DNA from: Pseudomonas cichorii
GTDB lineage: Bacteria; Pseudomonadota; Gammaproteobacteria; Pseudomonadales; Pseudomonadaceae
NCBI RefSeq assembly: GCF_018343775.1
Contig: NZ_CP074349.1
Location: 3,896,001-3,960,000 of the forward strand
DNA length: 64,000 bases
Direction of reading: 5' to 3'
The position numbers and the translations under genes were made by a program. The notes under the pieces are model-generated. The model saw only the letters and a list, made by a program, of their open reading frames with translations. It was not told the DNA's origin and did no database searches. Of this stretch, positions 1 to 8,627 are shown in pieces; position 1 is the first letter of the stretch, and the number at the start of each line of letters is the position of its first letter.

Positions 1-770
1 ATCTCTCCGTAAACGCACGTGACGCAATGCTTCAGGGAGGAACGATGCGCATATCTGCCAGCACGTCGCTGGTCGGCAATGGGCACCGTTCAAAGCTTCC
101 GCCAGGTGAGTACCTGTGCCTGTCTGTCGTGGACACTGGCATTGGCATGGACGCCGCAACCCTCGCCCGCGCGGTGGAGCCATTCTTTTCCACCAAGGGT
201 GTCGGCAAAGGGACTGGTCTTGGCCTTTCAATGGTGCATGGGCTGGCATCACAGCTGAACGGAGCACTCACGATTCAGAGTTCGCCCGGTTTCGGGACGA
301 ACGTCGAGCTGTGGTTGCCGCGCAGTACGACCGAGTCAACAGTGGCTTTGCGCATTGTCGAGGCGTCGGAGCCGCGATTGACACACGGGATCGCGCTGTT
401 GGTCGATGATGAAGAACTGGTACGCGCCAGCACCTCGTACATGCTGGCCGAGTTGGGCTACAGCGTGATCGAGGCCGCGTCAGGCGAAGAGGCCATGCAG
501 TTGATGGCCCACGGGGAGCCATTTGATCTGCTCGTCACGGACCATCTCATGCCGGGCATCAGTGGGACCGATCTGGCCAGAGTGGTTCAGCGCTCCAGAC
601 CTGAGACCGCGATCCTGCTCGTCTCCGGCTATGCGGAACGTGAGGGCCTTGATCCAGACCTGCCGCGGCTCACCAAACCGTTTCGCAAGAGCGAGCTCGC
701 AGCAAGCCTTTCCCCACTCCGCGGCGAGTTCCCGAACGAGGATCCTGAAGCCAAGGTCGTGGCGCCCTGA
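1..770 (+). CDS. Hybrid sensor histidine kinase, 3' part (5' end outside window)
   Basis: Open from the left edge. The in-frame bases before the first ATG at 27 encode LSVNARDAM, the N box of a histidine kinase ATPase domain, so the gene starts upstream of the window. The G1 box (DTGIGM), F box (FFSTK) and G2 box (GTGLGLSMVHG) follow, then a C-terminal receiver domain with the acidic pair VDDEE, phospho-acceptor Asp in LLVTDHLMPG and the conserved Lys in LTKPF. This is the end of a hybrid kinase that can autophosphorylate and pass phosphate to its own receiver. The sensory part is not visible, so the signal is unknown. The gene stops at 768-770, right at the edge of a MITE-like repeat. Confidence 0.93.
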   Translation, partial: LSVNARDAMLQGGTMRISASTSLVGNGHRSKLPPGEYLCLSVVDTGIGMDAATLARAVEPFFSTKGVGKGTGLGLSMVHGLASQLNGALTIQSSPGFGTNVELWLPRSTTESTVALRIVEASEPRLTHGIALLVDDEELVRASTSYMLAELGYSVIEAASGEEAMQLMAHGEPFDLLVTDHLMPGISGTDLARVVQRSRPETAILLVSGYAEREGLDPDLPRLTKPFRKSELAASLSPLRGEFPNEDPEAKVVAP

Positions 771-919
771 TCGGCGTCAGGGTATGGATGAATCACTTTG
801 TGGGAGATCGCTTGCTGGCGACTTCATGTACAGGCGCAGGATATCTGCCGGTTTTTAGGCCTTTTCGCCAGCAAGCTGCCTCCCACACGTTTTGTTTGTG
901 CCTTAACTGATCGGCATTA
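771..919. repeat. MITE-like/BIME element, inverted relative of 52558-52713
   Basis: An inner pair of inverted arms (799-818 and 869-888) carries the REP-like words gcttgctggcga and tcgccagcaagc. Its right end, CCTTAACTGATCGGCATTA (901-919), is the reverse complement of the left end of the element at 52558-52713, and the two elements match over most of their length in opposite orientation. The left end is degenerate and abuts the kinase stop codon. It may also act as a transcript-end hairpin for the kinase gene. Confidence 0.7.
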
Positions 920-950
920 AAGCGTAGCCCGCCCCCCAATCGCCAGAAAC

Positions 951-976
951 AAAAAAGCCCGGCGAACCGGGCTTTC
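951..976 (-). terminator. Rho-independent terminator of the lipoprotein gene
   Basis: Stem AGCCCGG / CCGGGCT around a short loop (956-973). Read on the minus strand it is followed by a T6 run. It lies 17 bases beyond the stop codon of the minus-strand gene ending at 993. Confidence 0.85.
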
Positions 977-992
977 TAAAGCTGGGTACTGA

Positions 993-1328
993 TTATTTAG
1001 CAGTCTTCAGCTTGATAACATCACCGGATACGGTGGTGGTGTAGCCGTTCAGGACCCAGGCCCAGAACCACTTTTCCTGTACTTGAGTATTGATCAGCGC
1101 ATCGCCACCTTTCGCCTGGATGGCAGAGTTTTGAGCGCGAACAAAACGATCGTTCTGACGAATAGGGATCAGACCGAAAAGCATCAGGCCCGTAGCGCTT
1201 GCTTCACTGTGGCCAACGACGGTGTACTGGTTGCTATCGTATTGCTGAGTCTTCATTGCGGTGCCGGTGCAACCCGCTAGAACCAGACCACATACTGCAG
1301 AAGCGATGATTTTACTGACGAACTTCAC
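993..1328 (-). CDS. Small conserved lipoprotein of unknown function
   Basis: A 111-residue product. I chose the GTG at 1328 (VKFVSKIIAS...) because it puts the signal peptide directly at the N-terminus; a longer frame exists up to 1361. The signal peptide ends in a lipobox, LVLAGC, so the protein should be lipidated and anchored in the envelope. The remaining ~90 residues are unrecognised apart from a glycine/alanine-rich stretch near a short hydrophobic patch (TGLMLFGLIPI). It is a single-gene unit with its own terminator at 951-976. No function is proposed. Confidence 0.8.
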   Translation of the reverse strand: MKFVSKIIASAVCGLVLAGCTGTAMKTQQYDSNQYTVVGHSEASATGLMLFGLIPIRQNDRFVRAQNSAIQAKGGDALINTQVQEKWFWAWVLNGYTTTVSGDVIKLKTAK

Positions 1329-1536
1329 GATGTTTCCCCATGATATAAAACCCGAATCCAATTATCGGGCGGCGACACTTTACCCGAAGAGTTCAAACGT
1401 TTGACACTTTTTACACCTATGTTCCCTGAGCACACGCCGTTCTCGTATGGGTATATATCGGCCCCCTGAGCAAAGTTGAGGATTCATATCCAGGCGGGAT
1501 TCAATCGGTAAGCAATAACACCTGAGCAGATCTGAC

Positions 1537-3951
1537 TCAAAACTCCAGTTGCGCCGAAAAAGCAATCGTCCGCGGATCCCCCAGATAGCTGGTATTGAGC
1601 CAATACTTCTTGTCCGTCAGGTTGCTCACGTTCGCTCGCAGGGTCAGGCTGTTGTCGCCCAGCGGCAGGCGGTAGCGGGCTCCGGCGTCGAATGTGGTGA
1701 AGGCTGGCAAGGTGTAGTTGTTGGCCTCGTCGGCGTATTGCTTGCCGGTGTAGAACGCGCCGCCGGTCACGGCAAAGCCTGGTGCGGAGGCGATGTCGTA
1801 TTCGGCATAGACCTTGGCCAGTTGTTTGGCCACGTTGATGGGTGAGTTGCCGTCGTTTGCCGAATTTGAGCTCTTTTTCACCTCGGGATCAAGCAGGGTA
1901 AGGCCGCTGACGAGCGTCAGTTGCGGGGTGACTTTGCCCGTAACGCTGAATTCCAGGCCATTGTTCTCCTGCAGGCCGTCAGCGACGTAAAGACGAGCCG
2001 TGTTGCGGAAAGCATTAGGCTTTTCAATGTTGAACAGCGCCAGCGTCACCAGCGTGTCGCCGAGACTGGCCTTGGCTCCGATTTCGTATTGTTCGCTGAT
2101 CTGCGGCGCCAGAGCGGTCCCGGCGTTGATTGCGTTGGCGGGTGCGACGCTGCCACTTTGCAAACCTTCTATATAGGTGGCATAGGTGGTCAGCCAGGGC
2201 ACTGGCTTGTAAATCAGCGACACGCTGGGTGAGGTCAGGCTTTTGTCATATTCGGTCTTGCGCGGCGTGCTGGTCGTAGTGGCGAAATTGTTGGTGTAGG
2301 CAATGATCTGGGTGTGGGTTGCACCGAGGATGGTCGACCACTGTTCGTTGAATGTGATGATGTCGCCGATCAACAGGTTGTGGGTGTCGCTGGTACTGGA
2401 GAGGTGCCGGGCACCATGACCAATGGAATAACCCGGCTTGCTCACCTGCGGCTGCTGGCTGAGCGATACGGCGGGGCCGGTCACTGAGGTTTGTTGCTGA
2501 CTCGGGGTATGGTCGGTGTACATCAGGGTGCGCGCGGTATTGCCCTGATAGCCCAGCGTCAACTTGTGATCCAGCGGGCCCGTTGCGAACTGCGAGTCTA
2601 GAAACAGATAGCCTGAGTACTCGCGGGTTTCCAGAGGGGCAAAAGCATACAGCGGTTGTGTGTACATGCCTGGCGCATCGATCTGCGGGCCGGTGTAGGT
2701 GTATTCCTGGGTGTATTGCTGTGCGGCAAAAGCTGCACGCAGGCTGAACGTGTCGTTCAAGCGCCATTTGGCCCGCACGCCTGCCTTGTCGGTCTGATTG
2801 TCGGAGAAAGCCCATTTCTGGCTGTACAGCTTGTCGGTATCCAGTGATGACGCGCTTGGGCGATACGCTTCGTTGGCGAAGAACCAATAGCTGGTCAGGC
2901 CGCGGGTCTGGCTTTCCTTGTGAGAGGCGTCGAACTGGATCTGCAGGTCGTCGCTGACGTTCCAGTCCAGTGCCAGGCTGACCATCTGCCGACGACGCTT
3001 CTGCAGATCGAGGGCGGTTTCGCCATCCTGAGTCAGGACATTGAGTCGGTACGCGAACTTGCCTTCACTATCGATCGGGCCACCGAAGTCGCCGTGCAGG
3101 TAGTAGTTTTCGCCACCCGCATTGCCGAGTGTGACACTGTTGTAGCGCTCATAGGTCGGCCGTTTGAGCACGTAGTTGGCCAACCCGCCGGGAGACGCCG
3201 GGCCATACAGGAAACCGGTGAGGCCGGTGACCACTTCCAGTTGTTCGGTGTCTTCGATGAAGTTACCGCCATCGGCAAGGGTGCTGAAACGCAGACCGTC
3301 GTTGGCGATGTTCAGGCTGGAAGAGCCACCGAAACCCCGAATGGTGATAGCACTGGCGTAGCCGGCGGTTTTAGGGGAGTAAAGCTGGGCAAAGGGGTTG
3401 CGTTTGAACACATCGTCGGTCGAGGTGGCCTGCAGGTTCTTGAGCAGCGCCTGGGAGGTCACGCTCATGGAGTAAGGCGTGTCCTGTAGTTTCATGCCGC
3501 CCAGAGCGCCGACATTACTGATGTTTTCGCTCACATAGCCTGCGGCTTCAGAGCCTTCGGCCGTGGTGCGGGCGTTGATATCGACATTGGGCATCGTCAG
3601 CGTGCCGACCTCGGTACTGACTTTAACCAACCCATACACCCGATCACCCAGTTGCACAGCCCCAAGCCCGGAACCCGCCAGCAGTTTGGCGAGACCTTGC
3701 TCAGCGCTGTAATCCCCCTCCAATCCCGGTGAGCTCAACCCCTGAGCCAGCTCCGGGGCGAATTGCACAGTGATTCTCGCCTGCGAACTGAAACCGGCCA
3801 GCGCCTGGGACAGACTCGCTGCCTGGACGCTGTAATGCCGGATCGCTCCGTCTGCCTGGGCACGCAGCGGCTGAGCGGCCAAAGCAAAGGTCAGCAATGA
3901 CAATGCGAGCGTGTTGCGTGTGGCCGCGCGCAGGGTACGAGAATGGGTCAT
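1537..3951 (-). CDS. TonB-dependent siderophore receptor with N-terminal STN signalling domain
   Basis: An 804-residue outer-membrane receptor. A signal peptide (residues ~1-32) is followed by a secretin/TonB N-terminal (STN) domain (about 38-115), a plug domain (about 145-250) and a 22-strand-type beta barrel that ends in the expected terminal aromatic residue (AQLEF). The STN domain marks it as a transducing receptor: besides importing a ferric chelate, it should signal to the FecR-type regulator encoded just upstream (4027-4959), which controls the FecI-type sigma factor. It resembles the FpvA/FoxA class; the exact ligand cannot be read from the sequence. A 75-base gap separates it from fecR, so it could have its own sigma-dependent promoter. 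Confidence 0.93.
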   Translation of the reverse strand: MTHSRTLRAATRNTLALSLLTFALAAQPLRAQADGAIRHYSVQAASLSQALAGFSSQARITVQFAPELAQGLSSPGLEGDYSAEQGLAKLLAGSGLGAVQLGDRVYGLVKVSTEVGTLTMPNVDINARTTAEGSEAAGYVSENISNVGALGGMKLQDTPYSMSVTSQALLKNLQATSTDDVFKRNPFAQLYSPKTAGYASAITIRGFGGSSSLNIANDGLRFSTLADGGNFIEDTEQLEVVTGLTGFLYGPASPGGLANYVLKRPTYERYNSVTLGNAGGENYYLHGDFGGPIDSEGKFAYRLNVLTQDGETALDLQKRRRQMVSLALDWNVSDDLQIQFDASHKESQTRGLTSYWFFANEAYRPSASSLDTDKLYSQKWAFSDNQTDKAGVRAKWRLNDTFSLRAAFAAQQYTQEYTYTGPQIDAPGMYTQPLYAFAPLETREYSGYLFLDSQFATGPLDHKLTLGYQGNTARTLMYTDHTPSQQQTSVTGPAVSLSQQPQVSKPGYSIGHGARHLSSTSDTHNLLIGDIITFNEQWSTILGATHTQIIAYTNNFATTTSTPRKTEYDKSLTSPSVSLIYKPVPWLTTYATYIEGLQSGSVAPANAINAGTALAPQISEQYEIGAKASLGDTLVTLALFNIEKPNAFRNTARLYVADGLQENNGLEFSVTGKVTPQLTLVSGLTLLDPEVKKSSNSANDGNSPINVAKQLAKVYAEYDIASAPGFAVTGGAFYTGKQYADEANNYTLPAFTTFDAGARYRLPLGDNSLTLRANVSNLTDKKYWLNTSYLGDPRTIAFSAQLEF

Positions 3952-4026
3952 GGAGCAAAATGTCCTTTGGTGATTACAGATTCACTACTAAGGACGGGCA
4001 CCGTGAAAAAACGGGCCAAAAAAAGA

Positions 4027-4959
4027 TCATGCCTTGCTCACCGTCACCCAATAACGGGTTCGATAACTCACTGTCACCGGGAGAGTGGTCGGCAGCGCGG
4101 CGAGAATGGCATCGCTGTTGTCGAGCTGGAAGCCACCGCTGATACGCAAAGCCGATGCACTTTCATCACAATGCAGTCGGCCTGGGCGATAGCGGGTCAG
4201 CTCCTGGAGGAAATCGCGCAGCGGCAAGTTATCAGCCACCAGTTCGCCTTGTGTCCAGCGTGTAGCCAGTTCGCTGGCAGGGCGTAACGGGCCGAAGGCC
4301 GCAGCGCTGAAAGACACTTGCTCTCCCGCCTCCACAACCTGTGGCGCTGTCTGCGCAGGCGTAGCCCGAACCCGGCCTTGCAGCACCGCCAGCTGTGTGG
4401 TGCCACTGAGCTGGCGCACACTGAAGCGCGTCCCCAAAGGCTCCATAAGCCCTTGTTCACTGGCCACACGCAAAGGACGTGTATCGACGCCGGTGCTGAT
4501 CAATATCTCCCCGCGAACCAAGCGGATCAACCGCTGCCCGGCATCGAATTGCACGTCGATGGCGCTGTCGGTGTTGAGGTCGACCACACTTCCATCAGCG
4601 AGTGTCAGTTGCTGCCGTTCGCCTGTGCGGGTGCGGTAGTCAGCCATCCAGCCCTGCTCGGTGCCAAAGCGATACCCAAGGTAGCCAGCGGGCGCAATGG
4701 CGGCCAACACCAGCAGCGTCTTCAAGACCTGGCGCCGTTCGCGGTTGAGAGTCCCCATGGCAATGGAGGGCGGCAGACCACCCAGTTGCTGTTGCACATG
4801 CTGTACCCGCTGCCAAGCACGCTCATGCTCGGGGTCGGCCGCACGCCACCGAGCACAGGCCTGCTGTTGCGCGGGGCTCAGAGACTGCTCATGCATCAGC
4901 ACAAGCCAATGGGCGGCCTGGCGTGCGACGTCACGACTGATCGGGGCCTGCGCGGACAT
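4027..4959 (-). CDS. FecR-type anti-sigma/sigma regulator
   Basis: 310 residues. The N-terminal cytoplasmic part (about 10-75, the DUF4880-type region HWLVLMHEQSLSP) binds the sigma factor. A single membrane segment lies near residues 92-110 (VLKTLLVLAAIAPAGYLGY), and the periplasmic FecR domain follows with the usual TADGSVVDLNTDSAI-like motif. It relays occupancy of the STN receptor to the ECF sigma factor. Its ATG overlaps the sigma stop codon (TAATG at 4959), so the two are translationally coupled. The order sigma, FecR, receptor is the classical iron surface-signalling arrangement. Confidence 0.92.
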   Translation of the reverse strand: MSAQAPISRDVARQAAHWLVLMHEQSLSPAQQQACARWRAADPEHERAWQRVQHVQQQLGGLPPSIAMGTLNRERRQVLKTLLVLAAIAPAGYLGYRFGTEQGWMADYRTRTGERQQLTLADGSVVDLNTDSAIDVQFDAGQRLIRLVRGEILISTGVDTRPLRVASEQGLMEPLGTRFSVRQLSGTTQLAVLQGRVRATPAQTAPQVVEAGEQVSFSAAAFGPLRPASELATRWTQGELVADNLPLRDFLQELTRYRPGRLHCDESASALRISGGFQLDNSDAILAALPTTLPVTVSYRTRYWVTVSKA

Positions 4960-5465
4960 TAAAGCGTCACGTCGCTCAGGATGCAGGCTTCAAAGGCAGT
5001 GGCCATATGACGTTTGACGGTACGCTCACCAATGCCCAACTGTCGGGCGATCTGCACATAGGTCAGGCCATCGAGCTGTGCCAATAGAAACACCGCACGT
5101 ACGACAGGTTTAAGGCGGTCAAGCAAGGCGTCGAGCTGGAACAGCGTTTCGCGCATCTGCCATTGATCTTCCGGCGACAGGGAAAAGGCTTCGGGCATCG
5201 TGGCGAGCATGTCGAGATAGGCCCGCTCCAGCGACTGCCGACGGAAATAGTCGCAAACCAGCCGCTGGCCCACCGTCGCCAGATAGGCCCGCGGACGGTC
5301 CAGGGTCAGGGTTTCGCCGGTTCTACGCTGCGAAGTGAGAATACGGAGGAAGGTGTCATGTGCCAGGTCCGCCGCCTGGCTGTTGCAACCCAGGCGACGA
5401 TAAAGCCAGCCCGTCAGCCAGCTATTGTGCTCTGCATAGAGAAGCCCTATACGATCCTCGCCCAC
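4959..5465 (-). CDS. FecI-family ECF sigma factor
   Basis: 168 residues with region 2 (DLAHDTFLRILTS, residues ~33-45) and a C-terminal region 4 helix-turn-helix (LTYVQIARQLGIGERTVKRHM). It directs RNA polymerase to the promoter of the receptor gene when released or activated by the partner FecR. A near-consensus Fur box lies about 35 bases upstream (5499-5517), so the whole cassette should be switched on by iron starvation. Length and layout are typical of the FecI group. Confidence 0.93.
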   Translation of the reverse strand: MGEDRIGLLYAEHNSWLTGWLYRRLGCNSQAADLAHDTFLRILTSQRRTGETLTLDRPRAYLATVGQRLVCDYFRRQSLERAYLDMLATMPEAFSLSPEDQWQMRETLFQLDALLDRLKPVVRAVFLLAQLDGLTYVQIARQLGIGERTVKRHMATAFEACILSDVTL

Positions 5466-5498
5466 GACTTGCCTCCCGAAAGAAGCGGCGATAATAAT

Positions 5499-5517
5499 TG
5501 ATAATGATTCTCATATC
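5499..5517. promoter_or_regulatory. Fur box in front of the ECF sigma gene
   Basis: The sequence TGATAATGATTCTCATATC closely matches the Fur consensus GATAATGATAATCATTATC and sits just upstream of the minus-strand start at 5465, where a promoter is expected. Confidence 0.8.
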
Positions 5518-5784
5518 AATGCGGATTCACAGTGCGGACTCCAGCCTGGGATCACTCTGGAAACTGGACCTTTGCCCAACATTGCTCAATCCAGTCGCAC
5601 TGAGGGACGTGCCTTGTCTGACAGGTAGCGAGGGCTGGCACAAAACACATTCGGCATGACACCAATGCGCCGGGCAACCATTATTACCATCACGAGCAAT
5701 AGCGTGGGCGGCCAGCCTGTCTCAATGAGCGTTGAGGATAAGTCTTGTCACCCGCGGTCTTCGGAAGCAGGTTGCCAAATCGAG
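5518..5784. other. Intergenic stretch with no recognised gene
   Basis: The gap between the Fur box and the TetR operator holds no open frame with a ribosome binding site, no terminator-like hairpin and no repeat that I can support. It presumably contains the divergent promoters. Confidence 0.5.
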
Positions 5785-5800
5785 TAGACGACTGGTCGGT
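5785..5800. promoter_or_regulatory. Candidate operator O1 of the TetR regulator (autoregulation)
   Basis: TAGACGACTGGTCGGT shares 13 of 14 leading bases with the site at 6428-6443 in front of nemA. It lies 22 bases before the tetR start codon. Confidence 0.65.
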
Positions 5801-5822
5801 TTCTATCTACAATCCCCACCCT

Positions 5823-6404
5823 ATGAAAAAGCAAGCCCAAGACATGCGACAGCACATCATCGATGTAGCCAAGTCGCTGATGACGAACAAAGGTTACACC
5901 GCCGTCGGCCTCGCAGAGGTGCTGAACGCTGCCGGCGTGCCCAAAGGCTCGTTCTATTACTACTTCAAATCGAAGGAAGAGTTCGGTCAGGCGCTGCTCG
6001 AAGAGTATTTTGCCGACTATCTGTCTCGGGTAGATTCACGCATGGCGAACCCCGGCAGTGGTGCTGAACGGTTGGTTGCGTACTTTGATTACTGGATCGA
6101 AACCCAAGGTACGGATCTGCCGGAGGGCAAATGCCTGGTCGTGAAACTGGGGGCTGAGGTCTGCGATTTGTCTGAAGACATGCGCCATGTCCTTGAAAAA
6201 GGTACAGCGAAGATCATTCAGCGGATCACGGCCTGCACCGAACGAGGGATTGCGGACGGCAGTATCAACACGGATGAGAAGCCCGAAGTCTTTGCCGAAT
6301 CCCTTTATCAGCTTTGGCTGGGTGCTTCGCTCCTGGCGAAGGTCAACAAATCTTCAGCGCCCTTCGACACAGCCATGAACCTGACAAAACGTCTGCTCCA
6401 GTGA
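5823..6404 (+). CDS. nemR: TetR/AcrR-family repressor (NemR-like)
   Basis: 193 residues from the ATG at 5823 (MKKQAQDMRQHI). I preferred this to an in-frame start at 5745 because the helix-turn-helix then begins at the N-terminus, as is usual, and because the longer version would translate across the operator at 5785. The DNA-binding helices are TAVGLAEVLNAAGVPKGSFYYYF (residues ~24-47), diagnostic of the family. The ligand domain has a Cys in GKCLVVKLGAEVC, in the region where NemR-like proteins sense electrophiles; that link is inference. It lies 57 bases upstream of nemA in the same direction, and both genes carry the same palindromic operator. Confidence 0.85.
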   Translation: MKKQAQDMRQHIIDVAKSLMTNKGYTAVGLAEVLNAAGVPKGSFYYYFKSKEEFGQALLEEYFADYLSRVDSRMANPGSGAERLVAYFDYWIETQGTDLPEGKCLVVKLGAEVCDLSEDMRHVLEKGTAKIIQRITACTERGIADGSINTDEKPEVFAESLYQLWLGASLLAKVNKSSAPFDTAMNLTKRLLQ

Positions 6405-6427
6405 CGCTGGTTTTTTTGCCTACCAAC

Positions 6428-6443
6428 TAGACGACCGGTCGAA
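6428..6443. promoter_or_regulatory. Candidate operator O2 of the TetR regulator at nemA
   Basis: TAGACGACCGGTCGAA contains the perfect 10-bp palindrome CGACCGGTCG (6432-6441). It lies 19 bases upstream of the nemA ATG and matches the site before tetR. Confidence 0.7.
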
Positions 6444-6461
6444 TACATACAGGTAACCATC

Positions 6462-7565
6462 ATGAATGACCACAGCCTCCACACCGATCTGTTCTCCCCT
6501 ACACGCATGGGTTCCATTGAGCTCGCCAACCGGATTGTGATGGCGCCCGTCACCCGCAGTCGTTATGAAGAAGATGGCGTCCCGAATGAAATGCACGCCA
6601 CTTATTACGCACAGCGCGCCACGGCAGGCCTGATTGTGGCCGAAGCGACCAATATCTCCGCGCAGGGCCGAGGCTATGCAGCGACTCCCGGCATCTGGAG
6701 TGAGGAACAGGTTGCAGGCTGGCGCAAAGTCACCGATGCCGTACATGCGGCAGGTGGAAAAATCGTCAGTCAGCTCTGGCACGTAGGACGGTTCTCCACT
6801 GTCGACCTGCAACCGGACCGCCAGGCTCCCGTAGCACCATCAGCCATCAAGGCAGAGGGAAACACCTACACGACTGAGGGCTTCGTACCTGTCTCCATGC
6901 CTCGCGCTCTGGAAACCGACGAAATTCCGGGAATCATCGAGCAGTACACACGGGCTGCCGAGAACGCCAAACGTGCTGGCTTCGATGGCGTTGAAGTGCA
7001 CTCAGCCAACAGTTACTTGCTGGATCAGTTTCTGCGGGACTCCACCAATCAACGCACCGACTCATACGGCGGTTCGATAGAGAACCGCGCCCGCCTGCCT
7101 CTGGAAGTAACCCGGGCCATTGTCGATATCTGGGGCAGTGATCGTGTAGGCATCCGCCTTTCACCCGTCACGCCCGATGCCGGCAACACCAAACCGGACA
7201 GCAACGTGATGGGGCTGCACGGTTATCTGATCCGGCAGTTGAACACCTTCAATCTGGCCTATTTGCACTTCGTCGAAGGTGCTACCGCAACCTCGCGTGA
7301 AGTCCCGGAAGGTGTCGATATGGACGCATTGAGCGCTCTGTTCGATGGGCCTTTCATTGGCAATAACAACTATGACTTCAAGATGGCCGTCGAGCGCAGG
7401 GCACAGGACAAGATCGACGCTGTAGCGTTCGGGCGCCTGTTCATTGCCAACCCTGATCTGGTCAAGCGGCTGCGTTATGGCGCCGCTCTGAGCATTGCCC
7501 CTCGCGAGTCCTATTACGGCGGTGGTGCAAAAGGCTACATCGATTGGCCGCCAGGCAACTTCTGA
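6462..7565 (+). CDS. nemA: Old yellow enzyme, N-ethylmaleimide reductase/alkene reductase
   Basis: 367 residues forming an FMN-binding TIM barrel. Visible motifs are the N-terminal LFSPTRMGSIELANRIVMAPVTRSR, the substrate-activating pair HSAN (a His/Asn pair, FDGVEVHSANSYLLDQFLRD), and the C-terminal FMN phosphate region FGRLFIANPDLV. The family uses NADPH to reduce activated C=C bonds, nitro-esters and quinones, and protects against electrophiles. It is preceded by a TetR gene with matching operators and followed 56 bases later by a small NTF2-like gene, so a repressor-detoxification unit is likely. Length is normal for the family. Confidence 0.93.
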   Translation: MNDHSLHTDLFSPTRMGSIELANRIVMAPVTRSRYEEDGVPNEMHATYYAQRATAGLIVAEATNISAQGRGYAATPGIWSEEQVAGWRKVTDAVHAAGGKIVSQLWHVGRFSTVDLQPDRQAPVAPSAIKAEGNTYTTEGFVPVSMPRALETDEIPGIIEQYTRAAENAKRAGFDGVEVHSANSYLLDQFLRDSTNQRTDSYGGSIENRARLPLEVTRAIVDIWGSDRVGIRLSPVTPDAGNTKPDSNVMGLHGYLIRQLNTFNLAYLHFVEGATATSREVPEGVDMDALSALFDGPFIGNNNYDFKMAVERRAQDKIDAVAFGRLFIANPDLVKRLRYGAALSIAPRESYYGGGAKGYIDWPPGNF

Positions 7566-7621
7566 CACCAGCCCGACTTATCCCACCCGTTTACCCAACA
7601 TCACTTCAGGAGAAGTACTTC

Positions 7622-8008
7622 ATGAGCAAAAATATCAAGACCGTTCCGACTCAGGACTACAATGCCGTCATTGCCACGGCCAGCAAATATGTCGAAGGCT
7701 TGCGAGTCGGCAGCGTCGATGCCATCGCTGAAGCCTTCCACGCCGACGCCGTGATGTACGGCTTCACCAATGGAGAATTGCTGGGTGGCCCGATAGAAAA
7801 TCTATACACATTCGTCGAAAAGAATGGCACGGCCCCCGACATCGTTACGCGCCTCGATGTACTGGCCATAACACCGACCACTGCCGTCGTCCGGATTGAT
7901 ATGGAAAAAGACGCCATCGGTGCCGATTACAACGACTACCTGACCCTGATCAAGATCGACAGCGACTGGAAAGTCATTGCCAAGGTTTATCATCAGTTTG
8001 AAAGTTAA
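7622..8008 (+). CDS. NTF2-like/putative lumazine-binding protein
   Basis: 128 residues from the ATG at 7622, behind a good ribosome binding site (CAGGAGAAG). The fold is the cone-shaped NTF2/SnoaL type: an N-terminal helix (YNAVIATASKYVEGLRVGSVDAIAEAFHADAVMYG) and a C-terminal strand pattern with DYLTLIKIDSDWKVIAKVYHQF, which is characteristic of the putative lumazine-binding family PF12893. Such proteins act as small ligand-binding or isomerase-like accessories. Its position behind nemA suggests a role with the old yellow enzyme; that is inference from context. Confidence 0.8.
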   Translation: MSKNIKTVPTQDYNAVIATASKYVEGLRVGSVDAIAEAFHADAVMYGFTNGELLGGPIENLYTFVEKNGTAPDIVTRLDVLAITPTTAVVRIDMEKDAIGADYNDYLTLIKIDSDWKVIAKVYHQFES

Positions 8009-8126
8009 TCAGGAAGGAGGGCTTATTGACTCTGGTCATCGGCCCTACTCTTTCAACGATTAAACGGCATCTATCAGGTATTCGGCATTAGAGTGGGGGG
8101 CAACCCGATGCAGGCAGAAGAAGCAT

Positions 8127-8618
8127 TCAAACCAGCCCCCCCACCCACTGCCAAGGCGCCATCTTCGTCACCATGATCAGTACGATAACGAACATCCCCG
8201 CAAAACCCAGCACGCCCATCCAGAACCACTTCCGGTAAATCGACCGATACTCCGCCCCCAATTCTGCACCCGAGTTGACTGCGGCCAGAGCCATCGCCTG
8301 CAATTGATTTTGCAGGATCAGCACCGGCAGCCAGAGTGAGCCGACACACAGGAAAATCACCAGCGAGGTCAGTACCCATTCCGTGGTCAGGGGCAGGCCC
8401 ATGATGCGGGTCAGCAGGTAACCGGTGATGATCTGCACAAAACCCGCCGGGGTGGTAATCCAGGTGTCAAAGCGCACCACCATTCTGGCGACATGTGCGA
8501 TGACGTGCGGGTTGGCAGTGCGGCTTGCGGCGATCAGGTAAAGGTAAGACCCCATGCCGAAACCAAACAGGAAAATCGCCGCGATGATGTGGGTGTATTT
8601 CAGGAGAAGATAAGTCAT
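8127..8618 (-). CDS. DUF2269-family inner membrane protein
   Basis: 163 residues with four hydrophobic segments (about 6-26, 50-72, 82-102 and 130-152). The start MTYLLLKYTHIIAAIFLFG with an early His, and a second conserved region around RFDTWITTPAGFVQIITGYLL, are typical of DUF2269 proteins. Conserved His/Arg residues in the membrane hint at cofactor binding, but no function is established. It begins 10 bases after the stop of the saccharopine-dehydrogenase-like gene and is probably co-transcribed with it. Confidence 0.8.
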   Translation of the reverse strand: MTYLLLKYTHIIAAIFLFGFGMGSYLYLIAASRTANPHVIAHVARMVVRFDTWITTPAGFVQIITGYLLTRIMGLPLTTEWVLTSLVIFLCVGSLWLPVLILQNQLQAMALAAVNSGAELGAEYRSIYRKWFWMGVLGFAGMFVIVLIMVTKMAPWQWVGGLV

Positions 8619-8627
8619 CGGTCAGCG

